Below, in pieces: positions 50,799 to 59,472 of a stretch of DNA of 64,000 bases (the stretch's first letter is position 1; each line of letters begins with the position of its first letter). This DNA is from Pseudomonas orientalis (GTDB taxonomy: Bacteria; Pseudomonadota; Gammaproteobacteria; Pseudomonadales; Pseudomonadaceae). The notes under the pieces are model-generated. The model searched no databases and was not told the origin of the DNA. It was given only the letters and a program-made list of their open reading frames with translations. Position numbers and translations under genes: made by a program. The stretch is taken from the NCBI RefSeq assembly GCF_022807995.1, contig NZ_CP094351.1, positions 5,379,501 to 5,443,500 on the forward strand. The letters are read 5' to 3'.

Positions 50799-51941
50799 AT
50801 GCCAACTGCCTTCCCCCCCGATTCCGTTGGACTGGTCGTGCCCCAAGTGGCGCACTTCAGCGAACCGCTGGCCCTGGCCTGCGGACGTTCGCTGGCAGCC
50901 TATGACCTGATCTACGAAACCTACGGCCAGTTGAACGCCACGGCGAGCAACGCCGTGCTGATCTGCCACGCCTTGTCCGGCCATCATCACGCCGCAGGCT
51001 TCCACAGCGTCGACGAGCGCAAGCCCGGCTGGTGGGACAGCTGCATCGGCCCTGGCAAGCCCATCGACACCAACAAGTTCTTCGTGGTCAGCCTGAACAA
51101 CCTCGGCGGCTGCAACGGGTCCACCGGTCCCAGCAGCCTCAACCCGGAAACCGGCAAGCCCTTCGGGGCCGACTTCCCGGTGCTCACCGTGGAAGACTGG
51201 GTGCACAGCCAGGCGCGCCTCGCCGACCTGCTGGGCATCGCCCAATGGGCGGCCGTGATCGGTGGCAGCCTGGGCGGCATGCAAGCGCTGCAATGGACCA
51301 TCACCTACCCGGATCGCGTGCGCCACTGCCTCGCGATCGCCTCGGCCCCCAAGTTGTCGGCGCAGAATATCGCCTTCAACGAAGTGGCGCGCCAGGCCAT
51401 CCTCACCGACCCCGAGTTCCACGGTGGTTCGTTCCAGGAAGCCGGCGTGATCCCCAAGCGCGGCCTGATGCTGGCGCGGATGGTCGGGCACATCACCTAC
51501 CTGTCCGATGACTCCATGGGCGAAAAATTCGGCCGTGGCCTCAAGAGCGAAAAGCTCAACTACGACTTCCACAGCGTCGAGTTCCAGGTGGAAAGCTACC
51601 TGCGTTATCAGGGCGAGGAGTTTTCCGGACGTTTCGACGCCAACACCTACCTGCTGATGACCAAAGCGCTGGACTACTTCGACCCGGCTGCGAACCATGA
51701 TGACGACCTGGCGAAAACCTTCGAGCACGCCACGGCCAAGTTTTGCGTGATGTCGTTCACCACCGACTGGCGCTTCTCGCCGGCGCGCTCGCGCGAACTG
51801 GTGGACGCCCTGATGGCTGCACGCAAAGATGTCTGTTACCTGGAGATCGATGCACCGCAAGGCCACGACGCCTTCCTGATTCCGATCCCCCGTTATCTGC
51901 AGGCGTTCAGCAATTACATGAACCGAATAGCGCTTATATGA
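50799..51941 (+). CDS. metX: Homoserine O-acyltransferase (MetX)
   Basis: A 380-residue alpha/beta hydrolase that acylates homoserine at the start of methionine synthesis. The nucleophile motif GGSLGGMQ places Ser157, and GHDAFLIP near the end holds the catalytic His. Pseudomonad MetX enzymes use succinyl- or acetyl-CoA; the donor was not judged here. metW follows 25 bases downstream, the usual MetXW pair. Confidence 0.94.
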   Translation: MPTAFPPDSVGLVVPQVAHFSEPLALACGRSLAAYDLIYETYGQLNATASNAVLICHALSGHHHAAGFHSVDERKPGWWDSCIGPGKPIDTNKFFVVSLNNLGGCNGSTGPSSLNPETGKPFGADFPVLTVEDWVHSQARLADLLGIAQWAAVIGGSLGGMQALQWTITYPDRVRHCLAIASAPKLSAQNIAFNEVARQAILTDPEFHGGSFQEAGVIPKRGLMLARMVGHITYLSDDSMGEKFGRGLKSEKLNYDFHSVEFQVESYLRYQGEEFSGRFDANTYLLMTKALDYFDPAANHDDDLAKTFEHATAKFCVMSFTTDWRFSPARSRELVDALMAARKDVCYLEIDAPQGHDAFLIPIPRYLQAFSNYMNRIALI

Positions 51942-51966
51942 ATTGCTTACGCTTTGGGAGAACGCC

Positions 51967-52587
51967 ATGAGAGCCGACCTGGAAATCATCCAAGACTGGA
52001 TCCCCGCCGGCAGCCGCGTGCTCGACCTGGGTTGCGGTGATGGCGAACTGCTGAGCTGGTTGCGCGACAACAAGCAAGTCACCGGCTACGGCCTGGAAAA
52101 CGATGCGGACAACATCGCCCAGTGCGTGGCCAAGGGCATCAACGTGATCGAGCAGGACCTGGACAAGGGCCTGGGCAACTTTGCCAGCGACAGCTTCGAC
52201 ATCGTGGTGATGACCCAGGCCCTGCAAGCGGTGCACTACCCGGACCGCATCCTCGATGAAATGCTGCGGGTCGGCCGCCAATGCATCATCACCTTCCCCA
52301 ACTTCGGTCACTGGCGCTGCCGCTGGTACCTGGCCACCAAGGGCCGCATGCCAGTGTCGGACTTCCTGCCGTACACCTGGTACAACACGCCGAACATCCA
52401 CTTCTGCACCTTCGAAGACTTCGAAGCCCTGTGTGGCGAGCGTGAAGCCAAGGTGATCAACCGCCTTGCCGTCGATCAGCAGCATCGTCACGGGTGGGCG
52501 AGTAAGCTGTGGCCCAACCTGTTGGGCGAAATCGGTATCTACCGGGTCAGCAGTCCTGGCCTGACCGACCACAAAGTTGCCGTCTAA
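51967..52587 (+). CDS. metW: MetW, methionine biosynthesis protein
   Basis: A 206-residue methyltransferase-fold protein with SAM-binding VLDLGCGDGELLSWL near residue 17 and FPNFGHWRCRWYL in the middle, both typical of MetW. It works with MetX in homoserine acylation. The ATG at 51967 has GGGAGAA upstream; an in-frame codon at 51943 was rejected. Confidence 0.93.
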   Translation: MRADLEIIQDWIPAGSRVLDLGCGDGELLSWLRDNKQVTGYGLENDADNIAQCVAKGINVIEQDLDKGLGNFASDSFDIVVMTQALQAVHYPDRILDEMLRVGRQCIITFPNFGHWRCRWYLATKGRMPVSDFLPYTWYNTPNIHFCTFEDFEALCGEREAKVINRLAVDQQHRHGWASKLWPNLLGEIGIYRVSSPGLTDHKVAV

Positions 52588-52607
52588 TCATTTCAAGAGG
52601 GACGTTC

Positions 52608-53042
52608 ATGAGTCGCTTGGCTATTTTTCTACTGACCGCGTGCCTGGGCGCCAGCGCCATGGCTGCGGACACTATCGACGCTAATCGCAAGAAAGACTTC
52701 GGTGACATCACCGTTCACTACAACACCTTCACCTCCAGCTTCCTGCCACCGGAAACCGCACAGAACGTCGGCATCGTGCGCAGCAAGGAGAAGGGCTTGA
52801 TCAACGTGACCGTGATCAAGGGCGTCACACCGGTCGCCGCCCAGGTAACCGGTACCATCAAGGACCTGGGCGGCAAGAGCGAGATCCTGACCTTCAAGCA
52901 AATCGAAGAGAAAGGCGGGATCAGCTACCTCGCGCCCTACTCGGTGACGCAGCGGGAATACAAGACGTTTACCATCAACGTTGAAACCGGTGGCAAGGCC
53001 CACGGCTTCCAATTCAACCAAGAACTGTTCCCGGCCGAATGA
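52608..53042 (+). CDS. DUF4426 periplasmic protein
   Basis: A 144-residue protein with a signal peptide (about residues 1-20, ending SAMA) followed by a domain with DFGDITVHYNTFTSSFLPPETA and PVAAQVTGTIKDLGGK, matching DUF4426. The function is unknown; the gene keeps this place between metW and rdgB in pseudomonads. Its stop overlaps the rdgB start by 4 bases. Confidence 0.88.
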   Translation: MSRLAIFLLTACLGASAMAADTIDANRKKDFGDITVHYNTFTSSFLPPETAQNVGIVRSKEKGLINVTVIKGVTPVAAQVTGTIKDLGGKSEILTFKQIEEKGGISYLAPYSVTQREYKTFTINVETGGKAHGFQFNQELFPAE

Positions 53043-53635
53043 TGAACCTTACCCAACTCGTACTGGCCAGCCACAACGCCGGCAAACTCAAGGAACTGCA
53101 GGCCATGCTCGGTGAATCCGTGCAACTGCGCTCCATTGGCGAGTTCAGCCAGGTAGAGCCGGAAGAAACCGGTTTGTCGTTCGTCGAGAACGCCATCCTC
53201 AAGGCGCGCAACGCCGCACGTATCTCCGGCCTGCCGGCTTTGGCGGATGATTCGGGCCTGGCGGTGGATTTCCTTGGCGGCGCGCCGGGCATTTATTCGG
53301 CACGCTATGCCGACGGCAAGGGTGACGCCGCCAACAATGCCAAGCTGCTCGACGCCCTCAAGGACGTGCCCGATGCAGAACGTGGCGCGCAGTTCGTCTG
53401 CGTGCTGGCCTTGGTGCGACACGCTGACGACCCACTGCCGATCCTGTGCGAAGGCTTGTGGCACGGCCGCATCCTGCATGCGGCCAGCGGCGAGCATGGC
53501 TTTGGCTATGACCCACTGTTCTGGGTGCCGGAGCGCAGTGTCTCCAGCGCCGAACTGAGCCCGGCCGACAAGAACCAGATCAGCCACCGCGCCCGCGCCA
53601 TGGCGTTGCTGCGCCAGCGCCTGGGCCTGAAATGA
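53039..53635 (+). CDS. rdgB: Non-canonical purine NTP pyrophosphatase RdgB
   Basis: A 198-residue Ham1/RdgB enzyme that hydrolyses ITP, dITP and XTP to keep them out of DNA and RNA. LVLASHNAGKLKEL at the N-terminus, ADDSGLAVDFLGGAPGIYSARYA, and HGFGYDPLFWVPE are the three conserved motifs. The start overlaps the DUF4426 stop (ATGA), and its end overlaps hemW by 4 bases. Confidence 0.95.
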   Translation: MMNLTQLVLASHNAGKLKELQAMLGESVQLRSIGEFSQVEPEETGLSFVENAILKARNAARISGLPALADDSGLAVDFLGGAPGIYSARYADGKGDAANNAKLLDALKDVPDAERGAQFVCVLALVRHADDPLPILCEGLWHGRILHAASGEHGFGYDPLFWVPERSVSSAELSPADKNQISHRARAMALLRQRLGLK

Positions 53636-54834
53636 CCCACGACACCCCGGCGCTGCCGCTGATCCACGGCGGCGCGCAAACACCTCGGGCGACCTTGCCT
53701 GTGCTGCCGCCCCTGGCGTTGTACATCCACATCCCGTGGTGCGTACGCAAATGCCCGTATTGCGACTTCAACTCCCACACCGCAAGCCCGGTGCTGCCGG
53801 AAGAAGAGTATGTGGACGCGTTGCTGGCCGATCTCGATCAGGACCTGCACGCGGTCTACGGGCGCGAGTTGAGTTCGATCTTCTTTGGGGGCGGTACGCC
53901 GAGCCTGTTCAGCGCCGTTGCATTGGGCCGCCTGCTTGAGGGTGTGGAAGCACGCATCCCGTTTGCCGGCGATATCGAAATCACCCTGGAAGCCAATCCG
54001 GGCACCTTCGAGCAAGACAAGTTCGTCGCTTATCGCAAGCTGGGGATCAATCGCCTGTCCATCGGCATCCAGAGCTTCCAGCAGGAAAAACTCGAGGCGC
54101 TGGGTCGCATTCATAATGGCGACGAAGCCGTACGTGCAGCGGATATGGCACGCCAGGCCGGGTTCGATAACTTCAACCTGGACTTGATGCATGGTTTGCC
54201 CAACCAGTCCCTGGACGATGCGTTGAGTGACCTGCGTCAGGCCATTGCGCTCAAGCCCACGCACCTGTCCTGGTACCAGCTGACCCTGGAACCCAATACT
54301 GTGTTCTGGAACCAGCCGCCCGCGCTGCCTGAAGACGATACGCTGTGGGATATCCAGGAAGCCGGCCAGGCGCTGCTCGCCGAACACGGTTACGCACAAT
54401 ACGAAGTGTCGGCCTACGCCCAACCGGGACGGCCGGCGCGGCATAACCTCAATTACTGGAGCTTTGGCGACTTCATCGGCATCGGCGCCGGCGCTCACGG
54501 CAAGCTCAGCCACCCCGACGGGCGCATCGTACGCACCTGGAAAACCCGCGCACCGAAGGACTACCTCAACCCGGCCAAAAGCTTCCAGGCCGGCGCCAAA
54601 GAGCTGACCAACGAAGAGCTGCCGTTCGAATTCCTCATGAACGCCCTGCGCCTCACCGAAGGGGTCGAAGCCAAGCTCTACGCCGAGCGCACCGGCCTTG
54701 ACCTGGCAAGCCTCGACGAAGGCCGTCGCGAGGCAGAACAAAGTGGCTTAATGCGGGTCGAACCGTCACGCCTGGCGGCGACCGACCGCGGGCAACTCTT
54801 TCTCAATGACCTGTTGCAGACGTTTTTGAGCTGA
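53632..54834 (+). CDS. hemW: Radical SAM heme chaperone HemW
   Basis: A 400-residue radical SAM protein. The cluster motif CVRKCPYCDF places Cys37, Cys41 and Cys44, and YIHIPWC with FGGGTPSLF follow the HemN/HemW pattern. It is shorter than HemN and carries HemW-type sequence at the cluster, so it is a heme chaperone rather than coproporphyrinogen oxidase. It overlaps rdgB by 4 bases and precedes a DUF3392 gene. Confidence 0.93.
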   Translation: MTHDTPALPLIHGGAQTPRATLPVLPPLALYIHIPWCVRKCPYCDFNSHTASPVLPEEEYVDALLADLDQDLHAVYGRELSSIFFGGGTPSLFSAVALGRLLEGVEARIPFAGDIEITLEANPGTFEQDKFVAYRKLGINRLSIGIQSFQQEKLEALGRIHNGDEAVRAADMARQAGFDNFNLDLMHGLPNQSLDDALSDLRQAIALKPTHLSWYQLTLEPNTVFWNQPPALPEDDTLWDIQEAGQALLAEHGYAQYEVSAYAQPGRPARHNLNYWSFGDFIGIGAGAHGKLSHPDGRIVRTWKTRAPKDYLNPAKSFQAGAKELTNEELPFEFLMNALRLTEGVEAKLYAERTGLDLASLDEGRREAEQSGLMRVEPSRLAATDRGQLFLNDLLQTFLS

Positions 54835-54853
54835 CGCTCTTTAAGGAAATCGA

Positions 54854-55177
54854 ATGGATCTGGTACTCGACCTGCTCGCCACCGTATCCCGCTGGAGCCG
54901 TAGCAACCTGTCGGAAATCTCCCTGGCCCTGGTCGGCTGTCTGCTGGTGCTGTTCGGCGCCGATATCAAGGGCTGGGTCGAAGCCCGCCTGGGCAGTATC
55001 GCCGGCGCCTTGCGCGTCCCCTTGATGGCCCTGCTGTGCCTGATCGGCAGCGGTGCGGCGCTGATCTATGCCACGCCGTGGATTGTGCGGGGGCTGAGCC
55101 AGTTCAATAACTACAGCCTGGCGCCGGTGTTGGTGGTGGTGCTGGTGTTGATTGGCGTAGTCGCAGACCGCCGCTGA
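54854..55177 (+). CDS. DUF3392 membrane protein
   Basis: A 107-residue membrane protein with three predicted helices. RSNLSEISLALVGCLLVLFGADIKGWVE is the conserved DUF3392 block. Its function is unknown; the conserved place beside hemW is the only clue. It is the last gene of the rightward metX-to-DUF3392 run. Confidence 0.85.
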   Translation: MDLVLDLLATVSRWSRSNLSEISLALVGCLLVLFGADIKGWVEARLGSIAGALRVPLMALLCLIGSGAALIYATPWIVRGLSQFNNYSLAPVLVVVLVLIGVVADRR

Positions 55178-55202
55178 CCTCAAGCCCAACACAGAAACCA
55201 AT

Positions 55203-55290
55203 GTGGGAGGGGGCTTGCCCCCGATAGCAGAGTGTCAGTCACTACATACACTGACTGGTCCACCGCTATCGGGGGCAAGCCCCCTCCCAC
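55203..55290. repeat. REPIN, type A
   Basis: Inverted pair of GTGGGAGGGGGCTTGCCCCC units in the convergent gap before trmB. Confidence 0.85.
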
Positions 55291-55319
55291 ATTTGATTGC
55301 ATTTCAAATCAGGGACGAG

Positions 55320-56045
55320 TTAAGCCAGCTTCTCGAACTTCAAATCCCACACCCCATGCCCCAATCGCTCGCCACGGCGTTCGAACTTGGTGATCGGCCG
55401 CTCCGCCGGGCGCGGTACGCATTTGCCGTCTTCGGCCAGGTTGCGGTAGCCGGGGGCGACGTTCATCACTTCCAGCATGTAGTCGGCATAGGGTTCCCAG
55501 TCGGTCGCCATGTGCAGGATGCCGCCCACTTTCAGCTTGCTGCGCACCAGTTCCGCGAAGGAAGCCTGGACGATGCGGCGCTTGTGGTGACGCGCCTTGT
55601 GCCAGGGGTCGGGGAAAAACAGCATGAGACGGTCGAGGCTGTTGTCGGCAATGCAGCGGTTGAGCACTTCAATCGCGTCGCAATCGTAGACGCGCAGATT
55701 GGTCAGGCCCTGGGTCAGCACGCCGTTCAGCAACGCACCGACGCCTGGACGGTGCACTTCCACACCGATGAAATCCTGTTCCGGCGCGGCCGCAGCCATT
55801 TCCAGCAGGGAATGGCCCATGCCGAAGCCGATTTCCAGGGAGCGCGGGGCCGAACGGCCGAACACCTGGTCGTAATCCACCGGCGCGTCGGCCAGCGGCA
55901 ATACGAACAGCGGCGTGCCCTGCTCCAGGCCCTTTTGCTGGCCTTCGGTCATGCGGCCGGCGCGCATCACGAAGCTTTTGATGCGGCGGTGCTTGGACTC
56001 GTCGCCTGCTTGCTCGGTGTTCGGCGTTTCGTTTGATTCAGTCAT
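55320..56045 (-). CDS. trmB: tRNA (guanine-46-N7)-methyltransferase
   Basis: A 241-residue SAM-dependent enzyme that methylates G46 of tRNAs. LEIGFGMGHSLLEMA is the cofactor site, and LMLFFPDPWHKARHHKRR holds the catalytic PDPW and tRNA-binding basic residues. The ATG at 56045 was chosen over a TTG one codon earlier. It lies 9 bases after thiG on the same strand, so thiSG-trmB is probably one unit. Confidence 0.95.
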   Translation of the reverse strand: MTESNETPNTEQAGDESKHRRIKSFVMRAGRMTEGQQKGLEQGTPLFVLPLADAPVDYDQVFGRSAPRSLEIGFGMGHSLLEMAAAAPEQDFIGVEVHRPGVGALLNGVLTQGLTNLRVYDCDAIEVLNRCIADNSLDRLMLFFPDPWHKARHHKRRIVQASFAELVRSKLKVGGILHMATDWEPYADYMLEVMNVAPGYRNLAEDGKCVPRPAERPITKFERRGERLGHGVWDLKFEKLA

Positions 56046-56054
56046 CAATAGCTC

Positions 56055-56849
56055 TTACTTGATCAGACCATCCAGCGGCGAAGAGGCGCTGGCATAGAGT
56101 TTTTTCGGCATGCGCCCGGCGAGGTAGGCCAGGCGGCCCGCGACGATTGCATGTTGCATGGCCTGGGCCATCATGATTGGTTGCTGGGCATGGGCGATGG
56201 CGGAGTTCATCAGCACGGCGTCGCAGCCCAGTTCCATGGCGATGGTGGCATCGGAGGCCGTGCCCACGCCCGCATCCACCAGCACCGGGATCTTGGCTTC
56301 TTCAAGGATGATCTGCAGGTTGTACGGATTGCAGATACCCAGGCCGGAGCCGATCAGACCGGCCAGCGGCATCACCGCGATGCAGCCGATTTCTGCCAGT
56401 TGGCGTGCAATGATCGGGTCATCGCTGGTGTAGACCATCACGTCAAAGCCTTCCTTGACCAGGGTTTCGGCGGCCTTGAGGGTTTCGATCACGTTGGGGA
56501 ACAGGGTTTTCTGGTCGGCCAGCACTTCCAGCTTCACCAGGTTATGGCCGTCGAGCAGCTCACGGGCCAGGCGGCAGGTGCGCACGGCTTCGATGGCGTC
56601 GTAGCAACCGGCGGTGTTCGGCAAGAAGGTGTAGCGGTCCGGCGACAGCACTTCGAGCAGGTTCCGCTCGCCCTCGATCTGGCCGAGGTTGGTGCGGCGT
56701 ACGGCGAAGGTGACGATCTCGGCACCCGAGGCCTCGATGGCCAGACGGGTTTCTTCCATGTCGCGGTATTTGCCGGTGCCGACCAGCAGACGGGACTGGT
56801 AGGTACGACCGGCCAGGACGAAGGGCTTGTCGCTACGAACGATGCTCAT
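56055..56849 (-). CDS. thiG: Thiazole synthase
   Basis: A 264-residue TIM-barrel enzyme forming the thiazole phosphate of thiamine from deoxyxylulose phosphate, dehydroglycine and ThiS-thiocarboxylate. SRLLVGTGKY opens the barrel, NLVKLEVL carries the Schiff-base lysine, and LVDAGVGTASDATIAMELGCDAVLMNSA is strongly conserved. It follows thiS after 54 bases. No TPP riboswitch is seen upstream of the pair. Confidence 0.96.
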   Translation of the reverse strand: MSIVRSDKPFVLAGRTYQSRLLVGTGKYRDMEETRLAIEASGAEIVTFAVRRTNLGQIEGERNLLEVLSPDRYTFLPNTAGCYDAIEAVRTCRLARELLDGHNLVKLEVLADQKTLFPNVIETLKAAETLVKEGFDVMVYTSDDPIIARQLAEIGCIAVMPLAGLIGSGLGICNPYNLQIILEEAKIPVLVDAGVGTASDATIAMELGCDAVLMNSAIAHAQQPIMMAQAMQHAIVAGRLAYLAGRMPKKLYASASSPLDGLIK

Positions 56850-56903
56850 GGGAAATCCTCGTAATGGGGTGAGGTTCTGCAGAATGCGTTACAGCCGGGG
56901 CGA

Positions 56904-57104
56904 CTAGCCGCCGCCAATGGCGTGGACCACTTCGACCTGGTCACCCTCGCTGAGCGCGGTGACCTCGTGCTGGCTGCGCGGGACGATATCCAGGTTGCGC
57001 TCCACTGCGACACGACGCCCGGTCAGATCCAGGCGGGCCAGCAGGGCCGCAACGGTTTCACCGTCGGGCAGTTCAAGGGGTTCGCCGTTCAACTGAATGC
57101 GCAT
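56904..57104 (-). CDS. thiS: Sulfur carrier protein ThiS
   Basis: A 66-residue ubiquitin-like protein that carries sulfur as a C-terminal thiocarboxylate for thiazole formation. It starts MRIQLNGEPLELPDG and ends in HAIGGG, with the essential terminal Gly-Gly. The start at 57104 fits the family; the frame extension to 57179 was rejected. Confidence 0.95.
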   Translation of the reverse strand: MRIQLNGEPLELPDGETVAALLARLDLTGRRVAVERNLDIVPRSQHEVTALSEGDQVEVVHAIGGG

Positions 57105-57183
57105 GCCACGGGCCGCCATCGTTTTTAGGGGCCGGCATTCTAACGCGATTGGGGCCTGAAGGTCAGCTCCAGGCGTCAAGCGG

Positions 57184-57558
57184 TCAAAGCTGCAGGCGCC
57201 ACGCCGTCAAGCCCAGGAAGAACCAGCCGAGCAGGAACGCCAGGCCGCCAAATGGCGTGATGATGCCCAGCTTGCTGATCCCGGTCATCGTCAACACATA
57301 CAGGCTGCCGGAGAACAGCAGAATACCGACGACAAACGAAACACCCGCCCAGGTGACCAGTCGGCCGGGAATATGCGCGGCCAGCAGGGCCACGCCAAAC
57401 AACGCCAGGGCGTGCACCAGTTGATACGTCACCCCTGTGTGGAAGATCGCCAGGTAATCGGCGCTCAGGCGGTTCTTCAGGCCGTGGGCGGCGAAGGCGC
57501 CGAGGGCGACACCGGTGAAGCCGAAAAAAGCAGCCAGCATCAGAAAGCTACGCAGCAT
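57184..57558 (-). CDS. DUF423 membrane protein
   Basis: A 124-residue membrane protein with four helices. FTGVALGAFAAHGLKNRLS and YQLVHALALFGVALL are the conserved DUF423 blocks. The function is unknown. It is upstream of thiS on the same strand and divergent from mtgA. Confidence 0.88.
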   Translation of the reverse strand: MLRSFLMLAAFFGFTGVALGAFAAHGLKNRLSADYLAIFHTGVTYQLVHALALFGVALLAAHIPGRLVTWAGVSFVVGILLFSGSLYVLTMTGISKLGIITPFGGLAFLLGWFFLGLTAWRLQL

Positions 57559-57593
57559 GAGGAACTCCAGTCAGACTCATCGGGCAGGGTCTG

Positions 57594-57599
57594 TATAAT
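57594..57599 (+). promoter_or_regulatory. -10 box for mtgA
   Basis: A perfect TATAAT lies 33 bases before the mtgA start, in the short gap divergent from the DUF423 gene. The -35 region has no clear match. Confidence 0.45.
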
Positions 57600-57632
57600 G
57601 GCCCGCTCAACGGGTTCGGCCAAGCCATCTCT

Positions 57633-58355
57633 ATGCTGCGTGTCCTCGTCAAACGCTTTCTCAACGTCCTGAAATGGTTCGCCATCGGCAGTGTGCTGCT
57701 GGTGCTGCTGTTTCGCGTCGTACCGCCGCCGTTCACGGCGCTGATGGTGGAACGCAAGGTCGAATCCTGGATCGACGGCGAGCCCATTGACCTGCAGCGC
57801 AGCTGGGTGCCGTGGAACGAGATTTCCGATGACCTCAAAGTGGCGGTGATGGCCGGTGAAGACCAGCGTTTCCCGCAGCACTGGGGCTTTGATTTTGGCG
57901 CCATCCAGGCAGCGATCCAGCACAACGAACGCGGCGGTTCGATCCGCGGCGCCAGTACGTTGAGCCAGCAGGTGTCGAAGAACCTGTTCCTGTGGGCCGG
58001 CCGCAGTTATCTGCGCAAGGGCCTGGAGGCGTGGTTTACCGGGTTGATCGAGGTGTTGTGGCCCAAGCAGCGCATTCTTGAGGTGTACCTCAACAGCGTG
58101 GAGTGGGATGAGGGCGTGTTTGGCGCAGAGGCGGCGGCGCGGCATCATTTCGGGGTGAGTGCCAAGGGGCTGTCGCGTCAGCAAGCCAGCTATCTGGCGG
58201 CCGTATTGCCGAACCCGCGCGTCTGGAGCGCCAGCCATCCGACCGCCTATGTAGCGCGGCGCGCGGCGTGGATTCGTCAGCAGATGAGTCAACTCGGTGG
58301 CGATGGCTACCTGCTTGAGCTGAGCAGTTCCCGCAAGGCCCCCTGGTCCAACTGA
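57633..58355 (+). CDS. mtgA: Monofunctional peptidoglycan glycosyltransferase
   Basis: A 240-residue GT51 enzyme that polymerises lipid II into glycan strands at the inner membrane. It has an N-terminal membrane anchor (residues ~10-30), the catalytic Glu76 in GEDQRFPQHWG, the GGSIRGASTLSQQVSKNLFLW block, and EVYLNSVEWDEGVFGAEAAA. There is no transpeptidase domain. A REPIN separates it from the convergent rpoH gene. Confidence 0.95.
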   Translation: MLRVLVKRFLNVLKWFAIGSVLLVLLFRVVPPPFTALMVERKVESWIDGEPIDLQRSWVPWNEISDDLKVAVMAGEDQRFPQHWGFDFGAIQAAIQHNERGGSIRGASTLSQQVSKNLFLWAGRSYLRKGLEAWFTGLIEVLWPKQRILEVYLNSVEWDEGVFGAEAAARHHFGVSAKGLSRQQASYLAAVLPNPRVWSASHPTAYVARRAAWIRQQMSQLGGDGYLLELSSSRKAPWSN

Positions 58356-58372
58356 CACAATACAAAACAACT

Positions 58373-58460
58373 GTGGGAGGGGGCTTGCCCCCGATAGCGG
58401 TGGACCAGTCACTGTATGTAATGACTGACACTCTGCAATCGGGGGCAAGCCCCCTCCCAC
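58373..58460. repeat. REPIN, type A
   Basis: Inverted pair of GTGGGAGGGGGCTTGCCCCC units in the convergent gap between mtgA and rpoH. Confidence 0.85.
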
Positions 58461-58487
58461 ATTTTTTACCCAGTGCTGCCAGTAGCT

Positions 58488-59342
58488 TTAGGCAGCGATC
58501 GACAACTTCAGTTTGTTCATCGCGCTTTTCTCAAGCTGACGAATCCGCTCGGCCGACACGTTGTACTTCTGCGCCAGGTCGTGCAGCGTGGCTTTTTCTT
58601 CCGCCAGCCAGCGCTGGTAGAGAATGTCACGGCTGCGGTCGTCCAGCACTTCCAGCGCTTCGTGCAGGTTGTGGTTGGAGTTGTCGCTCCAGTCTGCATC
58701 TTCCAGCTGACGCGCCGGGTCGTACCGGTGGTCTTCCAGGTAGTTGGCCGGCGATTGGAAGGCGCTGTCGTCGTCTGCTTCCGCAGCCGGGTCGAAGGCC
58801 ATGTCATGGCCGGTCAGGCGACTTTCCATCTCGCGCACTTCACGGGGCTCCACGCCGAGGCTTTCGGCCACGCGGTGGACTTCCTCGTTATTCAGCCACG
58901 CCAGGCGTTTCTTCTGGCTGCGCAGGTTGAAGAACAGCTTGCGCTGGGCCTTGGTGGTTGCGACTTTCACGATGCGCCAGTTGCGCAGGATGAACTCGTG
59001 GATTTCCGCCTTGATCCAGTGCACAGCGAACGACACCAGGCGCACGCCCATTTCCGGGTTGAAACGCTTTACAGCCTTCATCAGGCCGACGTTGCCTTCC
59101 TGGATCAGGTCAGCCTGGGCCAGGCCGTAGCCGCTATAGCTACGTGCGATATGTACGACAAAACGCAGGTGGGCGAGCACCATCTGCCGAGCCGCCCCCA
59201 AATCCTGCTCATAGTAGAGACTCTCGGCCAGTTCACGCTCCTGCTCGGGCGTCAGCAATGGAATGCTGTTGACCGTGTGCACATAGGCTTCCAGGTTCGC
59301 ACCCGGGACCAAGGCATAAGCAGGTTGCAAAGAAGTGGTCAT
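58488..59342 (-). CDS. rpoH: Heat-shock sigma factor RpoH (sigma-32)
   Basis: A 284-residue sigma-70 family factor for heat-shock genes. Region 2 contains DLIQEGNVGLMKAVKRFNPE, and QRKLFFNLR is the RpoH box that sets this group apart from RpoD and RpoS; region 4.2 is at the C-terminus (LAQKYNVSAERIRQLEKSAM). The start MTTSLQPAYAL at 59342 agrees with the family. It follows ftsX by 130 bases on the same strand. I did not identify a thermosensor hairpin in its leader. Confidence 0.96.
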   Translation of the reverse strand: MTTSLQPAYALVPGANLEAYVHTVNSIPLLTPEQERELAESLYYEQDLGAARQMVLAHLRFVVHIARSYSGYGLAQADLIQEGNVGLMKAVKRFNPEMGVRLVSFAVHWIKAEIHEFILRNWRIVKVATTKAQRKLFFNLRSQKKRLAWLNNEEVHRVAESLGVEPREVREMESRLTGHDMAFDPAAEADDDSAFQSPANYLEDHRYDPARQLEDADWSDNSNHNLHEALEVLDDRSRDILYQRWLAEEKATLHDLAQKYNVSAERIRQLEKSAMNKLKLSIAA

Positions 59343-59472
59343 ACGAAAAAACCTCCGACTCACATAACTCGTGCAGTTCAGCACTGCGAAAATTGACCGG
59401 GGAACCGTAGGACAAGTTCCCTAAACTGCTGACACGATCAATACAAACGAAACTACATTACCCTGACATTAA

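Noticed and set aside
57105..57183. TPP riboswitch upstream of thiS
   Set aside because: The short gap lacks the conserved CUGAGA and other TPP-aptamer blocks.
5803..58460. Possible CRISPR array from the many short palindromic repeats
   Set aside because: The repeats are scattered in pairs between genes with no regular spacers and no cas genes, so they are REPINs.
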